Source of the DNA: an uncultured Clostridia bacterium
GTDB lineage: Bacteria; Bacillota_A; Clostridia; Christensenellales; Borkfalkiaceae
Assembly (NCBI GenBank): GCA_934292955.1
Contig: CAKQXZ010000037.1
Location: forward strand, 1 to 18,791
Direction of reading: 5' to 3'
DNA: 18,791 bases
Of the stretch, positions 7,652 through 15,971 are shown piece by piece (the stretch's first letter is position 1; the number at the start of each line of letters is the position of its first letter). Both the position numbers and the translations under genes were made by a program. The notes beneath the pieces were generated by a model that saw only the letters and a list, made by a program, of their open reading frames with translations, did no database searches and was not told the origin of the DNA.

Positions 7652-9520
7652 ATGAAAAAAAGGATTTTATGCGCGATTTTTGCCGTGCTTACGTCAATAT
7701 CGCTCGTCGCTTGCGTAGGTAAGGGCAATCAGTCCGATTCTTCGCTTGACGACAGTTCGTCATCCGGCGGCGATGCAACTAAAACGGTATACGAAGAGAT
7801 AAGCGACTATCCCGATTACGACGAAGTCGATATGACCGGTTACACCGTTTATTATTTCGACAGCGCAAACGGTAACGACGAAAACGACGGTCTTTCCGAA
7901 GAGTCGCCCAAGCAGACGCTTGCCGCTGCAAACCGCATTATAGCAAAAACACGCGAAGGCACGCCTGTGAGAGTCGCGTTCAAAGCGGGGTCTGCATACG
8001 ACGGTGTTTTAAGAGTCGGCGCGTTTACCGCCACCGAAGAAAAACCGCTTATAGTCGATTCTTACGGTGCAACCGACAAAACGCCTTATCCCGTATTTTC
8101 GGGAGCCCCGTCTGCGGTCGAAGTAACGGCGGGTAACGTGCGCATATGCGGTCTTGAAATAACAAACAAAAACGCAATTCGCGGTATTTACGTTTACACC
8201 GTAACAAAAGGCGCGCTTAAAAACGTCGTTCTTAAAAATAATTATCTGCACGATATCAATTTTGATTTCGAAGCGGGGCTGCCCAAGAGTTTGCAAGGCA
8301 AAGGCACGTTGCCCGAAGATATCGAAGATATAACGGCTGCAGCCACCAAACTTAACGTTTCTGCCGTATGTCCTACAAATAATTACACTTATGCAAATTC
8401 CGCAATCTATTTCGACGCGGCCACTCAAAAGGCAACGGGCGCAAGTTGGTTCGAAAACGTCTGGGTAGACGGCAACAGATTCGATCGCGTTTCACGCGAC
8501 GCTTTGTTCGTCACGTCGAACTGGATAAAACGTCCGGGCATAGACTGGGGCGTTAACGACTATATTACCGACGATAACGGCTGGTATCCGCATAAAAATT
8601 TCAACGTGGTAAACAACTACGCTACGTATACAGGCGGCGACGGTATGGTATTGTTGGGTGTCGACGGCGGATATATGCAGAACAACACCCTTTATCATGC
8701 GCAGTATCTCGGCAGGGGCGGCTTCTATAATGCCGGTCTGTGGGTTCACTCGTGCAAAAATTTCGTTATGCAGTATAACGAAGCGGCTTATACGCATAAA
8801 CAGAACGGCGCCGGCGACGGGCAGGGTTTCGATATAGATATCGGTAACTGCAACATTACTTTCCGTTTTAACTATTCTCACCATAATCAGGGCGGCGGCA
8901 TATTGCTTTGCACCAACGGTTCCAAAGTTCCCGTATACAACGAAGACGGTACGCCCGTATACGACGACGAGTTCGGTTTACCTGTTCTCGAGTTCAGAAC
9001 GATATGGGAAAACGTAACGGTCGCAAACAACGTTTTTGCCGATAACGACGACGCGGTATTCACTCACAGCGATTCGCTCAAAAATCTAAGCATCGTAAAC
9101 AACACGATCATTATGAAAGGCGAGTCGGGCAGAGAAAAAATTGCCGAAGCAAACGGATTTTTCAACAATATACCTAATGAAAACGTAGAAATATCCAACA
9201 ATATTTTCTATCTTCGCAATAAGCGCGAAATTTCGTTTGAAGTAGTCTATACTCCGGATCTTAAAGTAAATAATAATCTTTTCTATAATTTCAACGACAG
9301 TGTTTTCGACAGCGTTAATGCGTTAAACAACTGTTTTATCGATCCCGGTTTCAATGGCATACCGGCGGAAAACGGATTTAAAAATGCCTTAAAGTTCAGG
9401 GTAACCGACGCTAAAATTCTTGCCGCGGGCAAATTTCTTGCCGTTATGAACGCAGAAGATTATGCCGGTGAATCGGTAAACAAGAAGAATTATATCGGGG
9501 CTTTTGCTACCGTTAAATAA
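7652..9520 (+). CDS. Surface lipoprotein with right-handed parallel beta-helix (putative lyase or glycosidase)
   Basis: A 622-residue lipoprotein: signal MKKRIL, lipobox LVAC with Cys 21, then a Ser/Asp/Gly linker to about 45. The mature part opens YYFDSANGNDENDGLS, the usual entry strand of pectate-lyase-like beta-helix enzymes, and continues with many N-N-x-hydrophobic turns (VVNNYATY, MQNNTLYH, ANNVFADN, VNNTIIMK). A strongly patterned segment GDGQGFDIDIGN (residues 388-399) with Asp 389, 394, 396, followed by FNYSHHNQGGG (406-416), is a likely active site or metal site. It resembles segments of many uncharacterised beta-helix enzymes of the PL9/GH141-like kind, but I cannot assign a CAZy family. 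Ribosome site AAAGGAG at 7639-7645. Context suggests a cell-surface glycan-degrading or glycan-binding role; pure binding is the alternative. Confidence 0.88.
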   Translation: MKKRILCAIFAVLTSISLVACVGKGNQSDSSLDDSSSSGGDATKTVYEEISDYPDYDEVDMTGYTVYYFDSANGNDENDGLSEESPKQTLAAANRIIAKTREGTPVRVAFKAGSAYDGVLRVGAFTATEEKPLIVDSYGATDKTPYPVFSGAPSAVEVTAGNVRICGLEITNKNAIRGIYVYTVTKGALKNVVLKNNYLHDINFDFEAGLPKSLQGKGTLPEDIEDITAAATKLNVSAVCPTNNYTYANSAIYFDAATQKATGASWFENVWVDGNRFDRVSRDALFVTSNWIKRPGIDWGVNDYITDDNGWYPHKNFNVVNNYATYTGGDGMVLLGVDGGYMQNNTLYHAQYLGRGGFYNAGLWVHSCKNFVMQYNEAAYTHKQNGAGDGQGFDIDIGNCNITFRFNYSHHNQGGGILLCTNGSKVPVYNEDGTPVYDDEFGLPVLEFRTIWENVTVANNVFADNDDAVFTHSDSLKNLSIVNNTIIMKGESGREKIAEANGFFNNIPNENVEISNNIFYLRNKREISFEVVYTPDLKVNNNLFYNFNDSVFDSVNALNNCFIDPGFNGIPAENGFKNALKFRVTDAKILAAGKFLAVMNAEDYAGESVNKKNYIGAFATVK

Positions 9521-9548
9521 TTGAAAATATATAACAAGGAGAAAGAAA

Positions 9549-12500
9549 ATGAAAAGAGAACTTGCAAAAAAATCACTTTTGCTTGTGCTTATGCTTTCGC
9601 TGATCGGTTGTTTTTTCGCCGCGTGCGTAGAGCCCGATAAGGACAATATTATCAACATGTCCGTCTGGCTCGATCGTTACGAAGAAAAAACTATCGAAAT
9701 AGAAGATCGCAACGCGACCGACTATTCATGGTCAAGCGAAAATCAATCTGTCGTTACCGTCAGCGGAGCAAAACTGATTGCTCATGCTGAAGGCAAAACC
9801 ACCGTTACCGGTAAAAAATCGGGCGAGCAGGTTGTTATCGAAGTAACCGTATCCGATTCCGGTGCCGTTCCGCGCGCGTCGCTCGGCGTAGTTACCGCTT
9901 ATGTCGGCACCGAAACGATCGTTGTTCCCGAACTTACTTATAACGGAACAAAACTCGATGCCGAAGTCGAATGGACTTTCAAAGTAAGAGATACGGCGGT
10001 CGCTACCGTTAACGGAAACGCCGTTACGGGCGTTGCCGTAGGCGAAACCGAAATCACCGTCCGCGGCGAATATAAGGGCGTCGACTTAAGCGCAAAAGCC
10101 ACTCTTACCGTTAAACCTTATAACTTTATCGAAGTGGCGGAAAGCAGCAAAGAAATTACTCTTTATAACGCAAAGAACGATAACCTTAACTCTCACGAAC
10201 TGCAGATCACCGCAATAGTAAAAGGCGAAAACGTCGAAAACGCGCAGTTCGAATTTATCGCGCAGACCGACGGTATCGTAAATATCGAAGACTGCAAAGT
10301 CGTGGCAATCGGCGAAGGAACGACTAAAGTAACCGTAAAACTCGGCGATCATCTTACCGATGAATTTACCGTAACCGTACTTCCTAACTGGGTAGAAGAA
10401 ACTTTCAATAATACCGTAAGCGCGGCTTTAGGTACCGAATACGCGCCTTATACCGAAGAAGAGATCGGCGGCAGAACCGAAGGTCTTTTCAGATACACCA
10501 CGACCGACACCACCGTCGAAGGCGCAAACTACTGGCAGCAGAGAATAGTCAACACGCAGTCGTCCCAGATGTGCATCGACCTTTACAAGAACAACGGTTA
10601 CAGATATTTCGCATTCGACATGTATGTAACCAAACCCGCGGCAATGCTTGCACCCATAGGCGGTTCGGGCGATACGTTCTACGCTCCTGCAGACAGATAT
10701 TTCGACGTCGACGGGCTTATGATCCTTGCCGACGGCAAAATTACCAATAAACTCGAAGCAAACAAGTGGATTACAGTAGTTTACGATCTGCGCCAGAGAA
10801 TTCTTCTCGATGCGGCTGCAAACACCGAATTCTATCTTGCTCTTCACGAAAGTAATCTTACGACATATCTTTCCAACATCCGTTACTATCTCGACGACGC
10901 TTTTATTCCCGAAGAAGGCAAACTGTCTTACGAAAATAAAGACGGGTACGTTCAGGCGGATAATGGGGAATTCGCTCTTTATCGCGGCGGCGACGCAAGC
11001 CGTTTAACCAAAGAAGAAAGCGCGACAGACGGCGTTTCGGGCGCAATGAAACTCAAGGGTGGCAGCGGCGATTTCGAACAGAACGCCGTAGTTATCGCTT
11101 CGTCCACGGGCAGAACGCGCGCCGACTCCATAATCAATCTTAAAGAAAAAGGCGAATATCTCACTTTTGATCTTTATGTAAAGACCGGCTCTGCCGTTAA
11201 GTTCTCTATAAACTTCGGCAAAACCGTTCAGGAAGTCGTTATTAACAAAACCGATTTCGAAAAGATTTCCTGGCTTTCGTTGATTTCGGGCAACAATCTG
11301 TTACACGTTCTTAAAGCGGGTCAGTGGGTTACAGTCAGCGTGGAATACGGCAGAATGCTCGAAGAAATGAATGTTAACTCCAACGATTCGGTTGCTATAC
11401 TTGTAGGAACGGTCGCCGAAAACGACGAAATCTATCTTAACGACGCACGTTTCTACAAAGACCTTTCATATCTTCCCGAAAACTATGCCGATAAAGCCCC
11501 CGCTTATATTTCGGCAAGCAAAAAATCGGTTATAACCAATGTTGGCAAAGTCGATCTTTCGTTTGCAATCGTAAACGGCGAAGACGGACAAAAGCCCGTT
11601 CTTACTTCCGACAGCGACGTTATTTCCGTCGGTGAAAACAATGAACTTATCGCAACAAAAACAGGCTTTGCAACGGTAACCGCTACGTTCTTAGATCTCG
11701 AATCGGTATCCGTAAACGTTAGAGTCGTTTCTTCAATCGAATATAAACTCAGCAATAAAGCGTTTGTCGAACACGAAAATTTAGGCTACACCTATGCGGC
11801 GACCTACATTCCCGACAGCCCCGAATTCAACTCGGCTACCGCGCTTAAAATCAAATTCGCGTTCAACGAAAAGGTTAACTATTTCCATATCATTACAACC
11901 GCAGGCTGGGGCAATCAGTCTAATGGCGTAAAGATCGGCGAAGACGTTTATTCGGGCTTCAGATCATGGGTTAATCAGGATACCGCTACTCGCGGCTTTA
12001 ACCCGAGCGAACTCACTATTCTCAACGGAAAAGGCGAAGTAATGGGCGCTCTCGATAAAGAAGGCGTTAAGTGGGAAATAGGCGAAACCTATACGCTCAT
12101 ACTTAACGTACCCGCAGGCGAAAAACTTTACTTCTTTACGTCGGACAGCGTAAAAGACATAGAAGAATACTGGTGGACTAACGCAGGAAATTACTATAAA
12201 TACGATATTTTAAGCGTTGTCGACTTTATGGAATTTTCTGCTATTTACGAAAATCAGATAGTCCCCGTAATCACCGCCGATAAAGATCAGTTAATACTTC
12301 ACCCCGACGAAACCGCCGAAATCAGCGCGTTTGCGGCATTTGCCCGCGAAAGCGAAATTACGTATGCAAGCGAAAATCAGGAAATCGCTACCGTAGAAAA
12401 CGGTGTCGTCACCGCTAAGAAGGTCGGCAAGACTTATATTGTGCTTTCGGCAAACGGGGCGGATGATCTCCGCATTCCCGTAAGCGTGGTAAAGGATATA

Positions 12501-13727
12501 GCCGTAACTCCGACTTGGGGCAAGTTCCACGAAGATTTCGCGCAGGGCGCGATAATGAACCTTTCGGCATACAAGGGTTATTCTAAAGTGTCTTTCAATT
12601 TAACTTTTGCCGAAGATAATACCTATCTTACGTTTGCGGACGGAAGGGGAACCGGTTGGGCAGGCGACGCTTTATTCGAATGCGCGACCGTTATATGTCC
12701 CGATCATGTCGAGAAAGCATGGGGTGCTGTAGAATATCCGTACATTTCTTTCGACGCTCTTAAAATTAAAGACGGCGACGGCAATTATATCGATTACAGT
12801 AAAGGATACGCTTTCAAAAAGGGCGTTACCTATACCGTAGAGTACGAAATTATCGACGGCAGATATCTTTCTTTGTGGACAGCGAATAACACTACTCACG
12901 GTCTGTGCTGGAGTGCGACGGAGTATTATTCAAACGCTCTGGAACATATTACCGTAAGCAATGTTAAAGGCCTTTGGTCTTCAGAACCCGAAATGTCGGT
13001 CGAAATAAGCGCGGAAAGCAAATCTGTTATGGTAGGCGACGAATTTATGCTTAAGATTTCGGGCATCAATGTATTCGATCAGGTCGGCGTATGGGCTTCC
13101 GACAACAACGCTGTAGCCGAAGTAACCAAAAACGGCGTAGTTACCGCTTATAAAATTGGTAAGGCAAACGTTTCTTATACGATCGGCGAAATTAAAGTTT
13201 CCTGCGCAGTAAGCGTTTGCGAACAAAAAGATATGACACCGACATGGAAACAATTCCATGCAGATTACGCTCAGGGCGCGATAATGGATCTTTCGGCATA
13301 TAACGGTTATTCCAAAATATACTTTGAAATGACTTTTGCCGAAGATAACACATATCTTACTCTTACCGACGGAAAGGGAACCGGTTGGGCAACCGACGGC
13401 GCACCCGATAACGCTATTCTTATTTGCCCCGATCATATCGAAAAAGTTTGGGGACACATGGAATATTCCTACATTTCGTTTGATTCCTTGAAAATTAAGG
13501 ACGGTGACGGTAATTATATTGATTACAGTAACGGTTACGCATTCAAAGCGGGTGTTACCTATTCGGTTGAATATGATATCACAAACGGCAGATACCTTGC
13601 TTTCTGGACGGCGAACAACGCAACTCACGGTATTTTCTGGAGTATAAACAATTACTATTCGAATGCTCTCGAACACATTACCGTAAGCAACGTGAAAGGG
13701 CTTTTTACCGCCGATTCCGCTAACTGA
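9549..13727 (+). CDS. Giant modular lipoprotein: Ig-like (Big_2) and beta-sandwich repeats
   Basis: A 1392-residue surface protein. The signal ends in LIGC (Cys 21), with FAAC (Cys 26) as a second possible lipobox. Rough domain order: three Big_2-type Ig folds (35-103, 107-191, 192-279); two related beta-sandwich modules (about 280-456 and 457-647), each ending in an R-Y/F-Y-x-D-x-x-x-I/L-P-E turn; Ig (648-730); a third kind of module (731-904); Ig (904-984); a module of that kind (987-1143); Ig (1145-1226); and a close copy of the module (1230-1386). Ig folds show the hallmark N-G-V-V-T-A-x-K-x-G-K strand pair. No sortase, SLH or dockerin tail is present, so the lipid is the only anchor visible. 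No catalytic motif was found; the modules look like carbohydrate-binding beta-sandwiches, rich in Trp and Tyr. The likely job is capturing polysaccharide near the importer. Ribosome site AAGGAG at 9536-9541. Confidence 0.9.
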   Translation: MKRELAKKSLLLVLMLSLIGCFFAACVEPDKDNIINMSVWLDRYEEKTIEIEDRNATDYSWSSENQSVVTVSGAKLIAHAEGKTTVTGKKSGEQVVIEVTVSDSGAVPRASLGVVTAYVGTETIVVPELTYNGTKLDAEVEWTFKVRDTAVATVNGNAVTGVAVGETEITVRGEYKGVDLSAKATLTVKPYNFIEVAESSKEITLYNAKNDNLNSHELQITAIVKGENVENAQFEFIAQTDGIVNIEDCKVVAIGEGTTKVTVKLGDHLTDEFTVTVLPNWVEETFNNTVSAALGTEYAPYTEEEIGGRTEGLFRYTTTDTTVEGANYWQQRIVNTQSSQMCIDLYKNNGYRYFAFDMYVTKPAAMLAPIGGSGDTFYAPADRYFDVDGLMILADGKITNKLEANKWITVVYDLRQRILLDAAANTEFYLALHESNLTTYLSNIRYYLDDAFIPEEGKLSYENKDGYVQADNGEFALYRGGDASRLTKEESATDGVSGAMKLKGGSGDFEQNAVVIASSTGRTRADSIINLKEKGEYLTFDLYVKTGSAVKFSINFGKTVQEVVINKTDFEKISWLSLISGNNLLHVLKAGQWVTVSVEYGRMLEEMNVNSNDSVAILVGTVAENDEIYLNDARFYKDLSYLPENYADKAPAYISASKKSVITNVGKVDLSFAIVNGEDGQKPVLTSDSDVISVGENNELIATKTGFATVTATFLDLESVSVNVRVVSSIEYKLSNKAFVEHENLGYTYAATYIPDSPEFNSATALKIKFAFNEKVNYFHIITTAGWGNQSNGVKIGEDVYSGFRSWVNQDTATRGFNPSELTILNGKGEVMGALDKEGVKWEIGETYTLILNVPAGEKLYFFTSDSVKDIEEYWWTNAGNYYKYDILSVVDFMEFSAIYENQIVPVITADKDQLILHPDETAEISAFAAFARESEITYASENQEIATVENGVVTAKKVGKTYIVLSANGADDLRIPVSVVKDIAVTPTWGKFHEDFAQGAIMNLSAYKGYSKVSFNLTFAEDNTYLTFADGRGTGWAGDALFECATVICPDHVEKAWGAVEYPYISFDALKIKDGDGNYIDYSKGYAFKKGVTYTVEYEIIDGRYLSLWTANNTTHGLCWSATEYYSNALEHITVSNVKGLWSSEPEMSVEISAESKSVMVGDEFMLKISGINVFDQVGVWASDNNAVAEVTKNGVVTAYKIGKANVSYTIGEIKVSCAVSVCEQKDMTPTWKQFHADYAQGAIMDLSAYNGYSKIYFEMTFAEDNTYLTLTDGKGTGWATDGAPDNAILICPDHIEKVWGHMEYSYISFDSLKIKDGDGNYIDYSNGYAFKAGVTYSVEYDITNGRYLAFWTANNATHGIFWSINNYYSNALEHITVSNVKGLFTADSAN
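12507..12977 (+). repeat. Repeat copy 1 of the C-terminal beta-sandwich module
   Basis: Encodes residues 987-1143 of the giant lipoprotein, from TPTWGKFH to NVKGLW. It is in register with copy 2 exactly 729 bases downstream, with no net insertion or deletion. Conserved stretches include LSAY-x-GYSK, TFAEDNTYLT, GTGWA, ICPDH-x-EK and KIKDGDGNYIDYS. Confidence 0.85.
13236..13706 (+). repeat. Repeat copy 2 of the C-terminal beta-sandwich module
   Basis: Encodes residues 1230-1386. Together with the Ig fold before each copy, the repeating unit is 243 residues. The Ig parts are much less alike than the modules, which suggests either older duplication with selection on the module, or module-specific gene conversion. 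Confidence 0.85.
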
Positions 13728-13781
13728 AAACGCTGATTGAAAAAAGGTGCAAAATTAACAAAAACAAATAACGGGACTATC

Positions 13782-13810
13782 GCGGAGCGGGCGTAAATCA
13801 CTCGCTCCGC
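13782..13810 (+). other. Stem-loop without T-run in the spacer before the TIM-barrel gene
   Basis: GCGGAGCG (13782-13789) and CGCTCCGC (13803-13810) form a perfect GC-rich 8-bp stem, extendable by a G-U and a G-C pair, with a 13-nt loop. No T-run follows, so it is unlikely to stop transcription by itself. It could be a processing or stability element dividing the operon. The surrounding 121-base spacer holds no convincing promoter. Confidence 0.55.
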
Positions 13811-13848
13811 TTGTCCGCAAATTTAAGATATCAGATAAATTGAATTTT

Positions 13849-15009
13849 ATGGGCGACAAAACTAACGACAAATTTACTATATCCGACAGATTTCCCTTAG
13901 GTTTCTGGAACTATACGACGGCAGGCATTCTTAACGCCGAAGACAGCGTAAACGACTGGAAACAATTAGGAATGAATCTTGCAATGTCAAGTAATCTTCC
14001 CGTCGGCGGCGATAAGCAATCAATAATCGATACGCTCGATCGCGCGCAGAAAAGGGGAATTAAAGTTATCGTATGCGACGAACGTACTTTATGGCGCAAT
14101 TACGCATGTTCGGGTGAGAAAAAATATAAGGCTGACGTACTTGAAGCGGTAAAAGATTTCGGCGATCACCCTGCGTTTTATGCCTTTCATGTGGGCGACG
14201 AACCGCATATCGACGAATGGAAAGCCATGGAGAACGCTCTTAAAATAGTCAATTCGGTATCCAACGGTTTTGTTAACTTTCTTCCGTTATACGACGAAAA
14301 CGGACCCGAATGGTATGGTATAAAATACGATGGTTATGCCGATCTTATAGTCGAAACGGCAAAAAATACGGGGCTTAAAATGATCTGCTACGATTGCTAT
14401 ATGCAATGCGAGTATCATTTCGACGAAAAAGGCATAAACGAATATTTCAAAAATCTCGTATTTTTCCGCAAGGTGGCGGAGCGTGCCGGCTCAATGTTCT
14501 GGACGACGTTGTTATCGGTCGGACACTGGAAATATCGCGTGCCGACCATAGACGATATACGCTGGCAGATTTACACTTCTGTCGCTCATGGAGTAAACGG
14601 TATTTTATGGTTTTTTATTTACGAAAGAGAAAAAGATTCGTCTTATCGTCAATCGCCTATAAATACTTTTTACGAAAAAATGCCGTTGTTTTTCGACCTT
14701 TCATATGAAAATCGCGCGTTTATCAAGTATTACGCCGATTATTTTGTCGGCTCTGTGTTAAAAGACGTTTACCATGTAAAAAAGATTTACGCAAAGCAGA
14801 AAGAATACAAAAACGACAGTATAGCCGACTTTACTATAACGCGTAATGGCGGAGCGGCTATTATCATTTCCGAGTTCACGGGTAAAAACGGCGATTTTGT
14901 GACCGTTACCAATAACGAACAGCGCGACATAGAGCAGGTTTTCGGCGAATACAAAGGCAAAAAATTCGACGAATGGTTAGCCCCCGGGCAACTTATCGTA
15001 TTAAAATAA
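13849..15009 (+). CDS. Putative TIM-barrel glycoside hydrolase (clan GH-A-like), cytoplasmic
   Basis: A 386-residue protein with no signal peptide. It begins FPLGFWNY and runs through alternating strands and helices typical of a (beta/alpha)8 barrel. Strand 4 carries FHVGDEPH with Glu 118, the position of the acid/base in clan GH-A enzymes. A later strand, GVNGILWFFIYEREK, offers Glu 259 (or 261) as possible nucleophile. Aromatic residues near these sites (Trp 254, Phe 255, Phe 256) suit sugar stacking. The C-terminal 90 residues look like a small beta domain (IADFTITRNGGAAIIISEF), common as a barrel accessory. I cannot place it in a numbered GH family; GH42- or DUF-type barrels are the nearest in feel. 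Start is uncertain: neither ATG 13849 nor in-frame TTG 13840 has a good ribosome site, and ATG was chosen. Twenty-three bases separate it from the regulator gene. Confidence 0.82.
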   Translation: MGDKTNDKFTISDRFPLGFWNYTTAGILNAEDSVNDWKQLGMNLAMSSNLPVGGDKQSIIDTLDRAQKRGIKVIVCDERTLWRNYACSGEKKYKADVLEAVKDFGDHPAFYAFHVGDEPHIDEWKAMENALKIVNSVSNGFVNFLPLYDENGPEWYGIKYDGYADLIVETAKNTGLKMICYDCYMQCEYHFDEKGINEYFKNLVFFRKVAERAGSMFWTTLLSVGHWKYRVPTIDDIRWQIYTSVAHGVNGILWFFIYEREKDSSYRQSPINTFYEKMPLFFDLSYENRAFIKYYADYFVGSVLKDVYHVKKIYAKQKEYKNDSIADFTITRNGGAAIIISEFTGKNGDFVTVTNNEQRDIEQVFGEYKGKKFDEWLAPGQLIVLK

Positions 15010-15032
15010 TTTACATATAAAACGTGAAAAAT

Positions 15033-15968
15033 ATGAAACTGATCGAAGCCCTTGCAGACGACGTATCTTTAATGGATATAAATCCGTATGTAAGATTTGT
15101 AAACAAAATAATAACGGGTAAAGACGAGATACACGCTTGTCCTATGCGGCAGTTATACGATTATCAACTCGTATGCGTTCTCGAAGGCAACCTTAATTTC
15201 AGAATAGGCGAAGAAGTCGTCGAATTATATTCGGGCGATCTTATTATTCTTCCGCCGTTTGTGTGGACGTACGAATTCTGTAAGGACAACGCGTTCTGCA
15301 AGTATTATATCGCGCACTTCGATTTCTTTTACAATAAATCAAGAACGGGCTGGCAGATCGAAGATATGTATCTGAAATTCTGCCGTCCATGGATAAACCG
15401 TGTCGAGCCCGACGAGAAATTCATCGATAAGTCTGACAGAAATTTCGGTGCGCTTAAATCTTTTGCGGTAGAAAAGAACGTCGTAACCGATAAAACTATT
15501 GATCTTTTGCAGAAAATGCTCGATGCTTATCGTTCGGCTTGCCGTAAAGAACGTTCTGGCAGCGAAGATTTATTGCTTAAGTCTCACATGCTTAAATTGT
15601 TTGCCTTGCTTGCGTCGCCCGCCAACGGCATAAGTACGCATAACGATGCCGTAAACGGTTTTATGGATTACGTTATGGCAAACTACAATCAGAAAATCAG
15701 CATAACCGAGTTTGCCAAATCATGCGGCTATACGGTTAATCATTATCGTAAAATTTTCAAAGCTGAAACGGGCGAAACTCCACTCGATTATCTGCTCGGC
15801 GTTCGTCTTGAAAAGGCGAAAGATTTTCTGCTTTACAACGTACCCGTAAATCAGACTGCGGAAAGGGTCGGTTTTGACGATCCCTATTATTTCAGTAAAG
15901 TATTCAAAAAAGAAACGGGCGTTTCGCCTAAGAATTATAAAAAGACTATAGAAAAAATGGGCTGGTAA
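15033..15968 (+). CDS. AraC-family transcriptional regulator
   Basis: A 311-residue DNA-binding regulator. An N-terminal cupin-type sensing domain covers about 35-110 (LVCVLEGNLNFRIG, then LYSGDLIILPPF, and an aromatic HFDFFYN strand), the usual ligand pocket. The C-terminal two-helix-turn-helix unit spans about 211-305: ISITEFAKSCGYTVNHYRKIF is the first reading helix region, and VNQTAERVGFDDPYYFSKVF the second, ending GVSPKNYKK as in the family. It lies between two glycosidase genes, four bases before GH3, so it likely controls this operon and possibly itself. Start: ATG 15033 and in-frame GTG 15024 are both possible, with only a weak GTGA ahead of the ATG. Expected to activate in response to an imported sugar; activator versus repressor cannot be read here. 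Confidence 0.94.
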   Translation: MKLIEALADDVSLMDINPYVRFVNKIITGKDEIHACPMRQLYDYQLVCVLEGNLNFRIGEEVVELYSGDLIILPPFVWTYEFCKDNAFCKYYIAHFDFFYNKSRTGWQIEDMYLKFCRPWINRVEPDEKFIDKSDRNFGALKSFAVEKNVVTDKTIDLLQKMLDAYRSACRKERSGSEDLLLKSHMLKLFALLASPANGISTHNDAVNGFMDYVMANYNQKISITEFAKSCGYTVNHYRKIFKAETGETPLDYLLGVRLEKAKDFLLYNVPVNQTAERVGFDDPYYFSKVFKKETGVSPKNYKKTIEKMGW

Positions 15969-15971
15969 ATT

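Noticed and set aside
12981..13676. A 231-codon minus-strand open frame in the giant lipoprotein
   Set aside because: Antisense to repeated modules. The internal similarity in it simply mirrors the + strand repeat.
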